64,000 bases of DNA from NCBI GenBank assembly GCA_963790095.1, contig CAWBNO010000013.1:1-64000 (forward strand). The letters are read 5' to 3'. The translations under genes and the position numbers were made by a program. The notes under the pieces are model-generated. The model searched no databases. It saw only the letters and a list, made by a program, of their open reading frames with translations, and was not told the origin of the DNA. This stretch comes from JAAXQD01 sp963790095 (GTDB taxonomy: Bacteria; Desulfobacterota; Desulfobacteria; Desulfobacterales; UBA11574). Shown here piece after piece: positions 32,509 through 41,819 of this stretch. Every line of letters starts with the position of its first letter. Position 1 is the first letter of the stretch.

Positions 32509-34493
32509 CCCATAAAGAAACATCCCATCGCGGCATTCTTTTCGAAGGGCCTTCGGGGTGGGGGAAAAGTTCATTGGTTCTGGCCAGTGTTGCACGACTG
32601 GAGAAAATGGCGCATTTTGCCGTTGCCATAGATTCCCGAACCGCCGCATCGTCCAATTTCATTTTGTGTTTAATGCACCATATCATGGAAAAGTACCAAG
32701 ACTTCGGGGGTCTATTCCCCCAAGGGGACCGATCCGGATGGATCACCGGCCATGACCGTGGGGTTAAGTCGATTCTCGAAATGGGAAACGTACTTGAATC
32801 CCATGGCAAACTGCTGTTCATTTTCTTGGATCAGTTTGATCACTGTTTCTCTTTGCCTGGGGTGATTGAACCCATAAAAGACCTGTTCCTTAAAATATGC
32901 CGTGAACAGACGAATATCGTTCTGGGATTTTCGTGGAACAAGGATCTTGTTTCAGGGGCACGTGGATCTTACAAAGAATTGGGTGATGCGGTTACGGATA
33001 ACAGTCAAAAAATGATCCTGAACAATTTCTCCGGCGCCGAAACCGATGCATTGTTGAAAAAACTGAGCGATGAATTGAATGAAACCTTAATCGAAGACCT
33101 CCGATGGTTCCTGATGGAATTTTCACAAGGATATCCCTGGCTCCTGAAAATGCTCTGCTTTCATGTCAAGGTGGCCCGGCAGTCCGGGATTCCACAGGAC
33201 CATATTGCCGGCAATCTTTTGAGTGTCGAAGAACTTTTCCAGCATGACCTGGAAAAGCTGTCGGATAAAGGGCGGGTTTCTCTGAGCCATATCGCCCAAT
33301 TTGCACCCATGCGTCCGGCGGAATCACCCGGCATGCTCGCCCCTCATGTTGTTCAAAATTTAATCGACCAGAAGTTGGTCCAAAAAATCGGCAATACCGT
33401 GGACGTCTCCGGAGAGGTCCTTAGAAATTACCTGAATACCGGCACCCTGCCGTTTCAGGACAATCCCATCCTCGGAGCCGCCGTCGGGGATGTTGTTAAC
33501 GCTGTCAATATCCTGCATGCAGCCAACGGCTCACTGGATATTTCCCAATTAAAGGGCCGGACCGGCCTGGCTGGAGCCCTGTTTTACCGGGTTGCAAAAG
33601 ATATGGATCAACTCGGGGTTGTCAGATTCGGCAAGGGGACGGCATCCCTGGAAATAGCGTTGCCTGCCGGGCACCCTGATATGGAAGCATCATTGAGAAA
33701 ACACCTCCGGGACAGGCTTCGAGGCATTCGTTCGGTTCAGGGGCTTTTAAAAAATTTGGAAGAAAAAAATACCCTTGACATGGATGACGTATCCGCTCTG
33801 TTCGAAATTTCGGTGTCCTACAGATCCGTTGCCGGTAAAGCCGGGTTGAAATATGCCCGTATTTTGGCGGAATGGATGGACTTTGCCGATCTTGCCGTTT
33901 GGAATAAAAAAAATAGAGTGCTCGCTTTCTTTGACCCGGCAACAGAAATCCGAGAGCGTCGCCTCCTGTTGCCCAAAAGACGTGGATCTAAAATCCCGCA
34001 GATCCAGTATTCCCCGGTTGAAGAGATGGCGGAAAGGCTTTTCCAGGCGCTTCAAGGGGACGGCCGGGTGGATTGGACCGGTTTTGGCAAAAATGCCGTT
34101 TTTAGAACCCTGGCAACCCTGGAAGACCTGGGTTTCATCGTTCGGCGGGCGCCATTGATTAAAATGCTGCCCAAGGGGCAAGAATTCGTGCAGAATATGG
34201 ACAAACGTCCTGCACTGTTTGCAGAAGGGGCCTTGCAGATGCCCTCGTTTCCAATTTTCATGGAGATACTCGAATCCCATCGGTTTAAAGGCAATACACT
34301 TTTGGGGCTCGGTGTGGAACTCAAAGAGAAGCTCGGCACCAACTGGAAGGACAGTACCGCCGAAAACATCGCCAAAATTATGCTCGATTGGGCGCGTCAT
34401 GCCAAACTCGCTCCGGGGGTGTTTGCCCGGATTCGAAAGGGACCCATAAAAGGGTGGAAAAAGAAGGATGACCGGCAGATGGCCCTGTTTTAA
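32457..34493 (+). CDS. STAND-like P-loop ATPase with winged-helix regions
   Basis: The frame opens at TGA-following 32391, and the annotated GTG 32457 sits inside FVGRKSLLNALEVF, the FVGR motif that starts STAND/AAA-type NTPase modules. Walker A is LFEGPSGWGKSSLV and Walker B is LLFIFLDQFDHCFS, close to the DQFE box of nSTAND1 proteins. A sensor-like NIVLGFSWNKDL and FSGAETDALL follow. The rest (about 250-678) contains at least two likely winged-helix units (TGLAGALFYRVAKDMDQLGVVRFGKG; GKNAVFRTLATLEDLGFIVRRAP). The protein ends DDRQMALF, similar to a sliding-clamp-binding pentapeptide. Signal-sensing defence or DNA-maintenance functions are inference. The true N-terminus is probably the nuclease-like ORF upstream, joined by a frameshift. 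Confidence 0.7.
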   Translation: MGRKSLLNALEVFAETVTHKETSHRGILFEGPSGWGKSSLVLASVARLEKMAHFAVAIDSRTAASSNFILCLMHHIMEKYQDFGGLFPQGDRSGWITGHDRGVKSILEMGNVLESHGKLLFIFLDQFDHCFSLPGVIEPIKDLFLKICREQTNIVLGFSWNKDLVSGARGSYKELGDAVTDNSQKMILNNFSGAETDALLKKLSDELNETLIEDLRWFLMEFSQGYPWLLKMLCFHVKVARQSGIPQDHIAGNLLSVEELFQHDLEKLSDKGRVSLSHIAQFAPMRPAESPGMLAPHVVQNLIDQKLVQKIGNTVDVSGEVLRNYLNTGTLPFQDNPILGAAVGDVVNAVNILHAANGSLDISQLKGRTGLAGALFYRVAKDMDQLGVVRFGKGTASLEIALPAGHPDMEASLRKHLRDRLRGIRSVQGLLKNLEEKNTLDMDDVSALFEISVSYRSVAGKAGLKYARILAEWMDFADLAVWNKKNRVLAFFDPATEIRERRLLLPKRRGSKIPQIQYSPVEEMAERLFQALQGDGRVDWTGFGKNAVFRTLATLEDLGFIVRRAPLIKMLPKGQEFVQNMDKRPALFAEGALQMPSFPIFMEILESHRFKGNTLLGLGVELKEKLGTNWKDSTAENIAKIMLDWARHAKLAPGVFARIRKGPIKGWKKKDDRQMALF

Positions 34494-34513
34494 TTAATCC
34501 GGTAATTAAACAT

Positions 34514-34632
34514 GTCATTCCGGCCGCACCCCGGGCTTGATTCGGGGGAAGAGCCGGAATAGAGGAACCCTATGAAAATACTGGATTCCCGCCGCAGTTT
34601 ATCCCGCACTTGATGCGGGGCGGGAATGAAGT
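34514..34632. repeat. Pair of ATTCC(C/G)GCC-type intergenic hairpins
   Basis: CATTCCGGC...GCCGGAAT, and GATTCCCGCC...GGCGGGAATG with a nested CCCGCA/TGCGGG, make two adjacent hairpins in the gap after the ATPase gene. Such repeats are common between genes in proteobacteria. Confidence 0.5.
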
Positions 34633-34746
34633 GACGGTTAATCGAAATTGATGTGTTAAATTAATAATTGTGTGGTCGCTCCTTTTATGTTTCAGTGATG
34701 TATCCAACGGCACCATGGCGCATTTTTTTTGACAGGAGTGACGAAT

Positions 34747-35169
34747 TTGCTTCTTTTCGACGGGACATATCGGTTGCAACGGCAGGGAGACGCCCCTTCA
34801 AAGTTGGGTCGTAAATGGGCCTGCGCATGGCGCTTGAGGGTCTTTGATTTTTCGAAAAAATATCCGGACGTTCAGCATCTCAGACCGTACGCCGTTGTGG
34901 CCACCCAGACCGGAGAAGGGATATTTAAGACAACCTGCGCCGAAAGTCTGGGAAATAGAATATGCCGGGACTTTGATCTGAAAGTCGACGAAATCCTCTG
35001 GGTCGAGCATTATCCGGATGAGCCGGCCCTGTATGTCGCCATATTTTCTCCCAAGTCCTATTATGGAACGGAAATATTTTATGACGTCGATTGGCGGCCC
35101 ATCATGCCCAATGAACTGGACGCCATCCGTCCCTTAATGCCGGAAATCGAAGATTTCCAGTGTCCATAG
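34747..35169 (+). CDS. Uncharacterised 140-residue protein next to the STAND-like ATPase
   Basis: I do not recognise the family. The protein is soluble and aromatic-rich (LLLFDGTYRLQRQGDAPSKLGRKWACAWRLRVFDF; VDEILWVEHYPDEPALYVAIF; YYGTEIFYDVDWRPIMPNELDAIRP). I start it at TTG 34747 because AGGAG lies 8 bases upstream. It follows the ATPase by 253 bp with hairpin repeats between, so it may be a separate transcript. A role linked to the nuclease-like/ATPase pair is only suggested by proximity. Confidence 0.55.
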   Translation: MLLFDGTYRLQRQGDAPSKLGRKWACAWRLRVFDFSKKYPDVQHLRPYAVVATQTGEGIFKTTCAESLGNRICRDFDLKVDEILWVEHYPDEPALYVAIFSPKSYYGTEIFYDVDWRPIMPNELDAIRPLMPEIEDFQCP

Positions 35170-35560
35170 CCCTCCTTTTTCCTTGCCATTGGAAACCAGA
35201 TGGTGGATACTAATTACCCAGATTCCCCTGAAAAAGGGCCTCTGTGGGTAAATAGTATCCATATGGATCCAGGTTCCTGAAAAAAAGCTCGGTTGAGGAG
35301 TTCAGGGTTCCACGTTCCGGGTTGAAAAAACTCGTCGATGGGATGCCGGCTCCAGGGTGACCTCAAAACCGCTTCACCCAATAGGTTGTGGCAGGTATTT
35401 CCTATTCTTATCAATAGGGTGCGCAGGTTTAATCCGATGTAACCCTTGAACGTTGAACCCTGAACCCGGAACCGATCCGTCGCGGAAAAAGCCTGTATCC
35501 AACAGGGGGAGGTTCGGAAAAATTGACAATGGCATCAGATTTGCATTAGTGCGTACCGTT
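35170..35560. other. Gap with inverted GTTGAACC/GGTTCAAC-type repeats
   Basis: GAGTTCAGGGTTCCACGTTCCGGGTTG near 35299 is roughly complementary to GAACGTTGAACCCTGAACCCGGAACC near 35446. No gene is supported here. A long in-frame extension of the kinase (from 35453) runs through the second repeat and is unlikely to be translated. Confidence 0.45.
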
Positions 35561-37310
35561 ATGCCGAATAAAATTAAACATAACAGATTTTGGGCCGGTG
35601 TGCCGCCGTGGATATTTATCGGCGCCGTGGTGGTCCTGTTTCCGATTTTTGCCTTTATCACCGTCCAGAACATCCACCGCCAGAACCAGAACAACACCCG
35701 CCTCTTGCTGGAAAAGGGGGCTGCCCTGATCCGGTCTTTCGAGGCAGGGACAAGGACAGGACTGGGAATGAGCCGAAACGAATTCCAGCTCCAGAGACTC
35801 CTTGCCGAGACAGCCCAGCAGCCCGACATTCTATATCTTTTGGTCACCGATGTAGACGGCAGGATCCTTGCCCACGACAACCCCAAGCATTTGGGAAAAT
35901 ACCATGGCAAAGGTTTGGATCTTAAAAGGATTTCGAATCTTAAAACGGTTCAGTGGCACATCGTCTCCACCACCAGCGGGAAGAAAATATTTGAAGTGTT
36001 CAGCAGATTCCTGCCCCAGGAACGAAGCTTTAGTATGGGGCCCGGCCGCATGATGATGCATCTGTGGTTTCAACGGGGGATGGATGAACGAATGGATGTC
36101 CCGCCGCCCACGCCGATCATCTTCGTGGGGCTCGACATGACGTCCATCGAAGAGGCTGTCCGGACTGATACCCGGCATGCCGTTATCATGGGCATTATCC
36201 TACTTATGGTTGGATTTGCCGGCATCATTCTTTTATTTTTGGCCCAGAGTTATCGGGCGACACGGATGTCCCTCTCCAGGATAAAAGCCTTTTCCGACAA
36301 CCTGGTGGAGCACATGCCCATCGGCTTGGTGGCCACCGATGACCAAAAAAGGATTACCTCCCTCAACCATGTGGCCGGAACGATTCTGGGCCTTTCCGCC
36401 GAAGCGGTCATGGGGGAAAATGCAGCGGACGTCCTGCCCGAGGATTTGTGGCAGATGCTCAAAGACCTGGATATGGAAAAAGGAGTTGTTGAAAAGGAGA
36501 TGGATTGTGTCGTTGGCGAAGGGGGGATGATCCCCCTTGAAATCAGCGCGACACCACTGAGGGATGAAAACGGAACGTTTCTCGGGGATGTGCTCCTGTT
36601 CAAGGATCTGAGCGAAGTCCGTTCTTTGAGAAAAGAGATTGCACGGAGCCAGCGTCTTGCCTCTGTGGGAAGACTTGCCGCCGGTGTTTCCCATGAGATA
36701 CGCAACCCCTTAAGTTCCATCAAGGGGTTTGCCACCTATTTCAAGGAAAGATACCATGATGTTCCGGAAAACCAACAGATCTCCAACCTCATGATTCAGG
36801 AAGTCGACCGGTTGAACCGGGTGGTGGGTCAGCTTCATCGAGTTTGCCCGGCCCATAAAAATATCGAGAAAATCGATCCCCGTCGAAGCCTTTTTAAAGG
36901 ATTCTCTCAAACTCATCGAACGGCAGGCTTCGGAAGCGAACATCGACATCAAAACCCGCTTTGATCTTGAAATAGACACGGCGTTTTTCGATCCGGACAG
37001 GATCAACCAGGTCCTTCTGAATCTGTATCTGAACGCCATCGAATCCATGGACCATGAAGGAACCATGACCGTCGTACTGGAAAAAGATGTGAAAAAGAAC
37101 GGCATTGAAATCCGGGTTTCGGATACCGGCGCCGGCATCGATGAAAACGATCTTGCCCATGTTTTCGATCCCTACTTTACCACCAAAGCATCCGGCACTG
37201 GTTTGGGATTGGCCATCGTTCACAATATCGTAGAGGCTCACGGCGGGGAGATAAAGGTGGAGAGCCGATCGGGGCAGGGGACCACGGTTCGTATCGTATT
37301 GCCCAACTGA
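35561..37310 (+). pseudogene. Frameshifted sensor histidine kinase
   Basis: Frame 1 (to 36964) encodes a membrane helix at about 14-36 and an extracytoplasmic sensor region (about 40-210). A second helix (about 212-235), a PAS domain and a HisKA box follow, with phospho-His in VSHEIRNPLSSIKG. At about 36840 the conserved sequence jumps frame: EFARPIKISRKSIPVEAF continues in frame 0. HATPase motifs N-box (NLYLNAIESM), G1 (DTGAGID), F-box (FDPYFTTK) and G2 (GTGLGLAIVH) then run to the stop at 37310. One base has been gained or two lost. As it stands the kinase lacks its ATP-binding domain. The paired regulator downstream is intact. The layout resembles ZraS/NtrB-like kinases. Confidence 0.85.
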
Positions 37311-37330
37311 ATATAGAAAAGAGATGCGCC

Positions 37331-38701
37331 ATGAAACATAAAAAAAACCTATTGATCGTTGATGACGACCGCACCCATCGCACCATGTTGCGCACCCTTA
37401 TCGGGGGCTGGGGATATGATATTGTGGAGGCGGATGACGGTTCCACCGCCATCGAAGCGGTTCAGAAGCGTCCTTTTGATCTGGTCCTGATGGATGTCAG
37501 AATGCTGAAGATCAGCGGCCTTGAAGCCCTCGAAGAGATAAAAGCCTTCAACCCGGCCATACCGGTAACCATCATGACTGCCTATTCATCGGTTGAAACG
37601 GCGGTGGACGCTCTGAAAAAAGGGGCCTACGATTATCTCACAAAACCCCTCGATTTCGACAAACTTCGACTGACCATAGAACGGGCCATGGAGCACACCC
37701 GCCTGAAAGAGGAAAACCGCATTCTCAAGGAAAACCTCGGGAAGCATTTTGACATGCAGAATATTGTGGGCCGAAGCCCTGCCATGGTGAGCCTGATGGA
37801 AACAGTGGCCCATGTGGCCCCGTCCGAAGCCACGGTAATGATCACCGGAGCGTCCGGTACGGGGAAGGAATTGATTGCAGGGGTGATCCATTACAACAGC
37901 CCGAGAAAAGACGGGCCCTTTGTCAAGATCAATTGTGCGGCCATTACGGAAACGCTCTTGGAATCGGAGCTTTTCGGGCATGAAAAAGGGGCATTCACCG
38001 GCGCAGATCGGAGAAAAGAAGGGCGTTTTATTCAGGCACACCACGGGAGCCTGTTCCTCGACGAGGTGAGTGAAATGTCGCTGACCATGCAGGTCAAACT
38101 GCTGCGGGTGCTCCAGGAGAGAGAATTGACCCGGGTGGGGGGTGAAGAAGTGCTCAAGGTGGATGTCCGGGTCATCGCCGCCACCAACAGAGACCTGATC
38201 GATCTGAAAAGTAAAGGGCTGTTCCGTGAGGATCTGTTCTATCGGTTGAACGTTGTCAGTTTGGAAATTCCGCCCTTGAGCGAGCGGAGAGAAGATATTC
38301 CTTTGCTGGCCCAGCATTTTCTCGGGATGTTTTCCGAAAAGAACAATAAAGAGATAAAGGGGTTCACCCCCGGGGCCATGGATCGCCTGATACGCTATGA
38401 CTGGCCCGGCAATGTCCGTGAACTCATGAACGCCGTTGAAAGGGGGGTTGTGCTGACCCGAACGGATTATCTCGATGTGCAGGATTTTGCCATGGCGCAG
38501 AATGGCTCCCGCCCTCCGGCTAAAGCCGTGCCGATGTTGGGCGGAAACGAGAAGAACCTGCCTCTGGAGGCGATTGAAAAGGTCGCAGTTCTGCGCATGC
38601 TGGAGGCCACGGACGGCAATAAAAGCGAAGCGGCAAGGCGCCTTGGCATTACCCGGAAAACTCTGCACAAGAAGCTCAAAAAGTACGGAGTCATGGATTG
38701 A
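37331..38701 (+). CDS. Sigma-54-dependent response regulator (NtrC/ZraR type)
   Basis: Residues 1-120 form a receiver domain (DDDRTH, phospho-Asp in LVLMDVRM, T in TIMTAYS, K in YLTKPLD). Residues about 140-375 form the AAA+ activator domain with Walker A GASGTGKE, the sigma-54 contact loop ESELFGHEKGAFTGA and Walker B GSLFLDEVSEM. Residues about 410-456 form a Fis-type helix-turn-helix (NKSEAARRLGITRKTLHKKLKKYG). It would activate sigma-54 promoters after phosphorylation by the kinase upstream, 20 bp away, which is frameshifted. All key residues are intact. Confidence 0.95.
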   Translation: MKHKKNLLIVDDDRTHRTMLRTLIGGWGYDIVEADDGSTAIEAVQKRPFDLVLMDVRMLKISGLEALEEIKAFNPAIPVTIMTAYSSVETAVDALKKGAYDYLTKPLDFDKLRLTIERAMEHTRLKEENRILKENLGKHFDMQNIVGRSPAMVSLMETVAHVAPSEATVMITGASGTGKELIAGVIHYNSPRKDGPFVKINCAAITETLLESELFGHEKGAFTGADRRKEGRFIQAHHGSLFLDEVSEMSLTMQVKLLRVLQERELTRVGGEEVLKVDVRVIAATNRDLIDLKSKGLFREDLFYRLNVVSLEIPPLSERREDIPLLAQHFLGMFSEKNNKEIKGFTPGAMDRLIRYDWPGNVRELMNAVERGVVLTRTDYLDVQDFAMAQNGSRPPAKAVPMLGGNEKNLPLEAIEKVAVLRMLEATDGNKSEAARRLGITRKTLHKKLKKYGVMD

Positions 38702-38849
38702 TCCTGACGCTGCATACACGACTGGGTTAGGGGGTGCGCTCCCCCGCCTCACTCCATTACATAAACAACAGGCTTGGCTTAAGTCTATTGCTTTTAACTA
38801 TTTATTTTAGTACTTTCTTTTGTTTGCGATAGAATAAGATTGATGAACT

Positions 38850-38952
38850 TGTAAAAAGTGAAACGTGAAATGTAAAACGGCTACATTTAGCACATTAAGA
38901 AGCAATATTGCACAACATCTATATTTTTCACGTTTAACTTTTTACTTTTTAC
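38850..38952 (+). repeat. TGTAAAAAGT palindromic repeat, copy A
   Basis: The ends TGTAAAAAGTGAAACGTG and CACGTTTAACTTTTTAC are complementary around a core containing CTACATTTAGCACATTAAG and GCAATATTGCACAACAT. An inverted homologue lies at 42456-42550. It fills part of the 348-bp gap before lolA. Confidence 0.75.
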
Positions 38953-38965
38953 CGAACGGTCAAGG

Positions 38966-39003
38966 TTGACAGCTTCGTAAAAAACAGATTTTTTACGACT
39001 TCA
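38966..39003. repeat. GTAAAAAA/TTTTTTAC hairpin before lolA
   Basis: CGTAAAAAACAGATTTTTTACG forms a stem of eight A-T-rich pairs directly upstream of lolA. It resembles short AT hairpins common between genes in Desulfobacterales (recollection, not searched). Confidence 0.4.
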
Positions 39004-39049
39004 TCAAGATTACACCATGACCGGAATGTCCGGAATAGGAGATAAATCC

Positions 39050-39757
39050 ATGAAGTACAAACTCACAGCATTGCTGGTGTTTGCTTTTTTATTTTTCTTT
39101 GGTTCGGCGGAATTGTGCCAAAATGTATCGGCCCAACCGCAAACGCCCGTGGAGGATTCCCAATTATCCCTCGACGATATTATGGAAAAAATAGAACAAC
39201 GGTATGCGGTTCCGGGATTCTCGGCACACTTTTTCCAAACTTCGACCCTAAAAGCCATGGAAATAACGGACAGTGCATCCGGAAAAGCCTTTTTCAAACG
39301 TCCCGGCAAAATGCGATGGGAATATAAAACCCCCAACCGCCAAACCATCATTACCGACAACGAAACGTTGTGGATATTCAGGGCCGAAGACAACCAGGTG
39401 ATGATCGGTAAAGCACCTTCTTTTTTCGAAGGCGGCAAAGGGTTCAGTTTTCTTTCCGATATGAAATCGATCCAACAGAAATTCAGTATTGCTCTTGAAA
39501 AAAAGGCGCAAGATGACTACTATGAGCTGAAGCTTTTACCCAGGGAAAAAGCATTCGACGTATCGGTCATCTATCTGTCCGTTTCAACCAGAACGTTTGA
39601 TGTTGTCAAAATTGTTACCGTCAATTCATATGGCGATGAAACCCGGATCGTCTTTAACGATATTCAGTTTGCAAAGGAAATCAACGATTCCCTGTTCAGT
39701 TTTAAATTGCCCGAAGGGGTAGAAGTGTTGAATCTCGATGAACAGAGAGACCTTTGA
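39050..39757 (+). CDS. lolA: Outer-membrane lipoprotein carrier protein LolA
   Basis: LolA carries lipoproteins across the periplasm from LolCDE to the outer membrane. The first 30 residues (MKYK, long hydrophobic core, cut after VSAQ) are a signal peptide. The mature part has the LolA half-barrel pattern: the helix LDDIMEKIEQRYAVPGFSAHFFQTS, SGKAFFKRPGKMRWEYKTPNRQTIITDNETLWIFRAEDNQV, then DETRIVFNDIQFAKEINDSLFSFKLPEGVEV. AATAGGAGATAAATCC precedes the ATG. Eleven extra upstream codons in frame have no ribosome site. Confidence 0.93.
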   Translation: MKYKLTALLVFAFLFFFGSAELCQNVSAQPQTPVEDSQLSLDDIMEKIEQRYAVPGFSAHFFQTSTLKAMEITDSASGKAFFKRPGKMRWEYKTPNRQTIITDNETLWIFRAEDNQVMIGKAPSFFEGGKGFSFLSDMKSIQQKFSIALEKKAQDDYYELKLLPREKAFDVSVIYLSVSTRTFDVVKIVTVNSYGDETRIVFNDIQFAKEINDSLFSFKLPEGVEVLNLDEQRDL

Positions 39758-40004
39758 AAAACGTCCCCTTTTGTCCAATTCCTGCGTCCCCGATGGGCGA
39801 GATTTATCAACAGGCTCAAATTTTAATTCTCGAAATACATAATATATGTCTGTGGTTTAAATTTTCGCCTTCCTTGGACTTGAACAAAATTGAACATTTT
39901 TCAAAGGCCTCAGGTTGAATGAAATCTTTGAAGTATCAGCGATTGATTGAAGAAAACTCCGGATCCAAATAATATATAAAAAAATCAGAGCTAAAGGAAA
40001 AAAA

Positions 40005-40907
40005 ATGAAGGAAAAGATCAGAAGTTTGTTGAAAGAAAGAAAAGCGATTATGCTTTCACATAACTACCAACTCCCGGAGATTCAGGATGTTGCAGATCTT
40101 TGCGGCGATTCACTGGAGTTGAGTATCAAAGCCGCCCAAACCGATGCCGAAGTCATCGTTTTTTGCGGCGTGCATTTTATGGCGGAAACCGCGTCGATTC
40201 TGTCTCCGGACAAAACCGTTCTTCTACCCCGTTTAGATGCCGGATGTCCCATGGCCGATATGATAGCACCGGCGGGGCTGCAAGCCATGCTGGACAAGCT
40301 TCCTCCTATGCCGGTGGTCACCTATGTCAATTCCACCGCAGCGGTGAAAGCCCTTTCCACCATTTGCTGCACCTCGGCCAATGTCGTCGATGTCGTGAAC
40401 AGTCTGGATGCCCATGAGATACTCATGACGCCGGATCGAAATCTCGCCCTGTACGCCGCTTCCCAGACAAAAAAGAAGATACACACCTGGGACGGATATT
40501 GTCCGATCCATGACAGCCTCAAACCCGAAGATGTGAACCATGCCAGACGGACCTATCCGGATGCCGTCTTCATGGCCCATCCGGAATGCCGGCCGGAAGT
40601 TCTCGAATTGGCAGATGTTATCCTCAGCACTTCAGGGATGATCCGGTATGCCAAAGAATCGAAAACCTCCGCCTTTATCGTTGGTACGGAGGTCGGGCTC
40701 CTTTATCCCTTGAAAAAAGCCAATCCTGACAAAAAGTTTTACCCGGCCGCCGCCAAGATGCTGTGTAAAAACATGAAAAAGATCTCCCTTGAAGATGTTG
40801 CCAGGAGCCTCGAATTAATGGAAGGAGAGGTCAAGGTGCCTGAAAATGTTCGGCAACCGGCCTTTGCAACGGTTCAAAAAATGATCGATTTGTACCTGTC
40901 TAAATAG
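40005..40907 (+). CDS. nadA: Quinolinate synthase NadA
   Basis: NadA condenses iminoaspartate with DHAP to quinolinate in NAD synthesis, using an oxygen-sensitive [4Fe-4S] cluster. The 300-residue form has the three cluster cysteines in RLDAGCPMADM, WDGYCPIHDSL and KMLCKNMKKISLE, and the conserved IMLSHNYQLPEIQDVADLCGDSLELS. STSGMIRYAKES and MAHPEC support the assignment. AAAGGAAAAAA precedes the ATG. nadB and nadC are not in the window. Confidence 0.95.
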   Translation: MKEKIRSLLKERKAIMLSHNYQLPEIQDVADLCGDSLELSIKAAQTDAEVIVFCGVHFMAETASILSPDKTVLLPRLDAGCPMADMIAPAGLQAMLDKLPPMPVVTYVNSTAAVKALSTICCTSANVVDVVNSLDAHEILMTPDRNLALYAASQTKKKIHTWDGYCPIHDSLKPEDVNHARRTYPDAVFMAHPECRPEVLELADVILSTSGMIRYAKESKTSAFIVGTEVGLLYPLKKANPDKKFYPAAAKMLCKNMKKISLEDVARSLELMEGEVKVPENVRQPAFATVQKMIDLYLSK

Positions 40908-41014
40908 ATATATGCGGCCCGAGCCCAGCAGTAGAATTCGTTCATTTGCAAGACGTCAGGGATGATGTTGTAGCAAGCTGCCGCAACTCCCTGACACCCC
41001 AGCAAATGGACGAA

Positions 41015-41752
41015 TCAGACCACCAGGTCTTCGGGAATGTCAGCGTTGGTGTAAACCTTTTGGACGTCATCACAATCTTCGAGGGTCTCCATCAATTTGA
41101 CCATCTGCTCGGCTTCGTTGCCCACAAGGTTCACGGTTGACTGGGGAAGCATGGTAATTTCCGCGACGATGAAAGGAATGGATTGGTCTTCTATGGCGGT
41201 TCTAACCTGCTCGAAATCTTGTGGGGCGGTGATGACTTCGAAGGTGCTCTCATCTTCTCTGATATCTTCGGCGCCGGAATCGATGGCGGTTTCCATCAAC
41301 AGTTCCTCGTCAACGGCATTGTGCTCCACAACAATATACCCCTTTGTTTCGAACATCCATGCAACGCATCCGTTGGACCCGAGGTTTCCGCCGGCTTTGG
41401 TTAGAATATGACGGATATCCGCCACGGCCCGGTTCTTGTTGTCCGTCAGCGACTCGATGTAAATGGCCGCACCGCCGGGGCCGTACCCTTCGTAAACGCT
41501 TTCTTCATAATCGACCCCTTCCAATTCACCGGTCCCTTTTTTAATGGCCCGCTCCATGTTGTCTTTGGGCATGTTTTCGTTTTTTGCTGCCTGGATGGCG
41601 GTCCGCAGTCTGGGGTTTGCAGCGGGATCCCCACCGCCCATCCTTGCCGCCACTGTAATTTCTTTGATGAGCTTGCTGAAAATCTTACCCCGTTTGGCGT
41701 CTGTCGCCCCTTTTTTGTGTTTTATGGAAGACCACTTGCTGTGTCCTGACAT
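41015..41752 (-). CDS. yebC: YebC/PmpR-family protein
   Basis: The 245-residue protein begins MSGHSKWSSIKHKKGATDAKRGKIFSKLIKEITVAARMGGGDPAANPRLRTAI, the hallmark of the YebC/TACO1 family. Members bind nucleic acid and act as transcriptional regulators or, as shown for TACO1/YebC, help ribosomes translate proline stretches. The acidic C-terminal domains (TLEDCDDVQKVYTNADIPE) are present. The gene shares orientation with rlmE and radA. Confidence 0.95.
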   Translation of the reverse strand: MSGHSKWSSIKHKKGATDAKRGKIFSKLIKEITVAARMGGGDPAANPRLRTAIQAAKNENMPKDNMERAIKKGTGELEGVDYEESVYEGYGPGGAAIYIESLTDNKNRAVADIRHILTKAGGNLGSNGCVAWMFETKGYIVVEHNAVDEELLMETAIDSGAEDIREDESTFEVITAPQDFEQVRTAIEDQSIPFIVAEITMLPQSTVNLVGNEAEQMVKLMETLEDCDDVQKVYTNADIPEDLVV

Positions 41753-41819
41753 ATCTTCCTCCTATCCTTTCCGTAAAATTGAACGCTTTGAAACACGGTA
41801 TTTTCAAAAAAATGCCGTG

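Noticed and set aside
34514..34632. CRISPR-like short palindromes
   Set aside because: Only two unequal hairpins without regular spacers. No CRISPR array is visible anywhere in the window, and no cas genes were found.
37586..38752. 388-residue minus-strand ORF opposite the response regulator
   Set aside because: All three domains of the sigma-54 regulator are intact on the plus strand; this is its complement.
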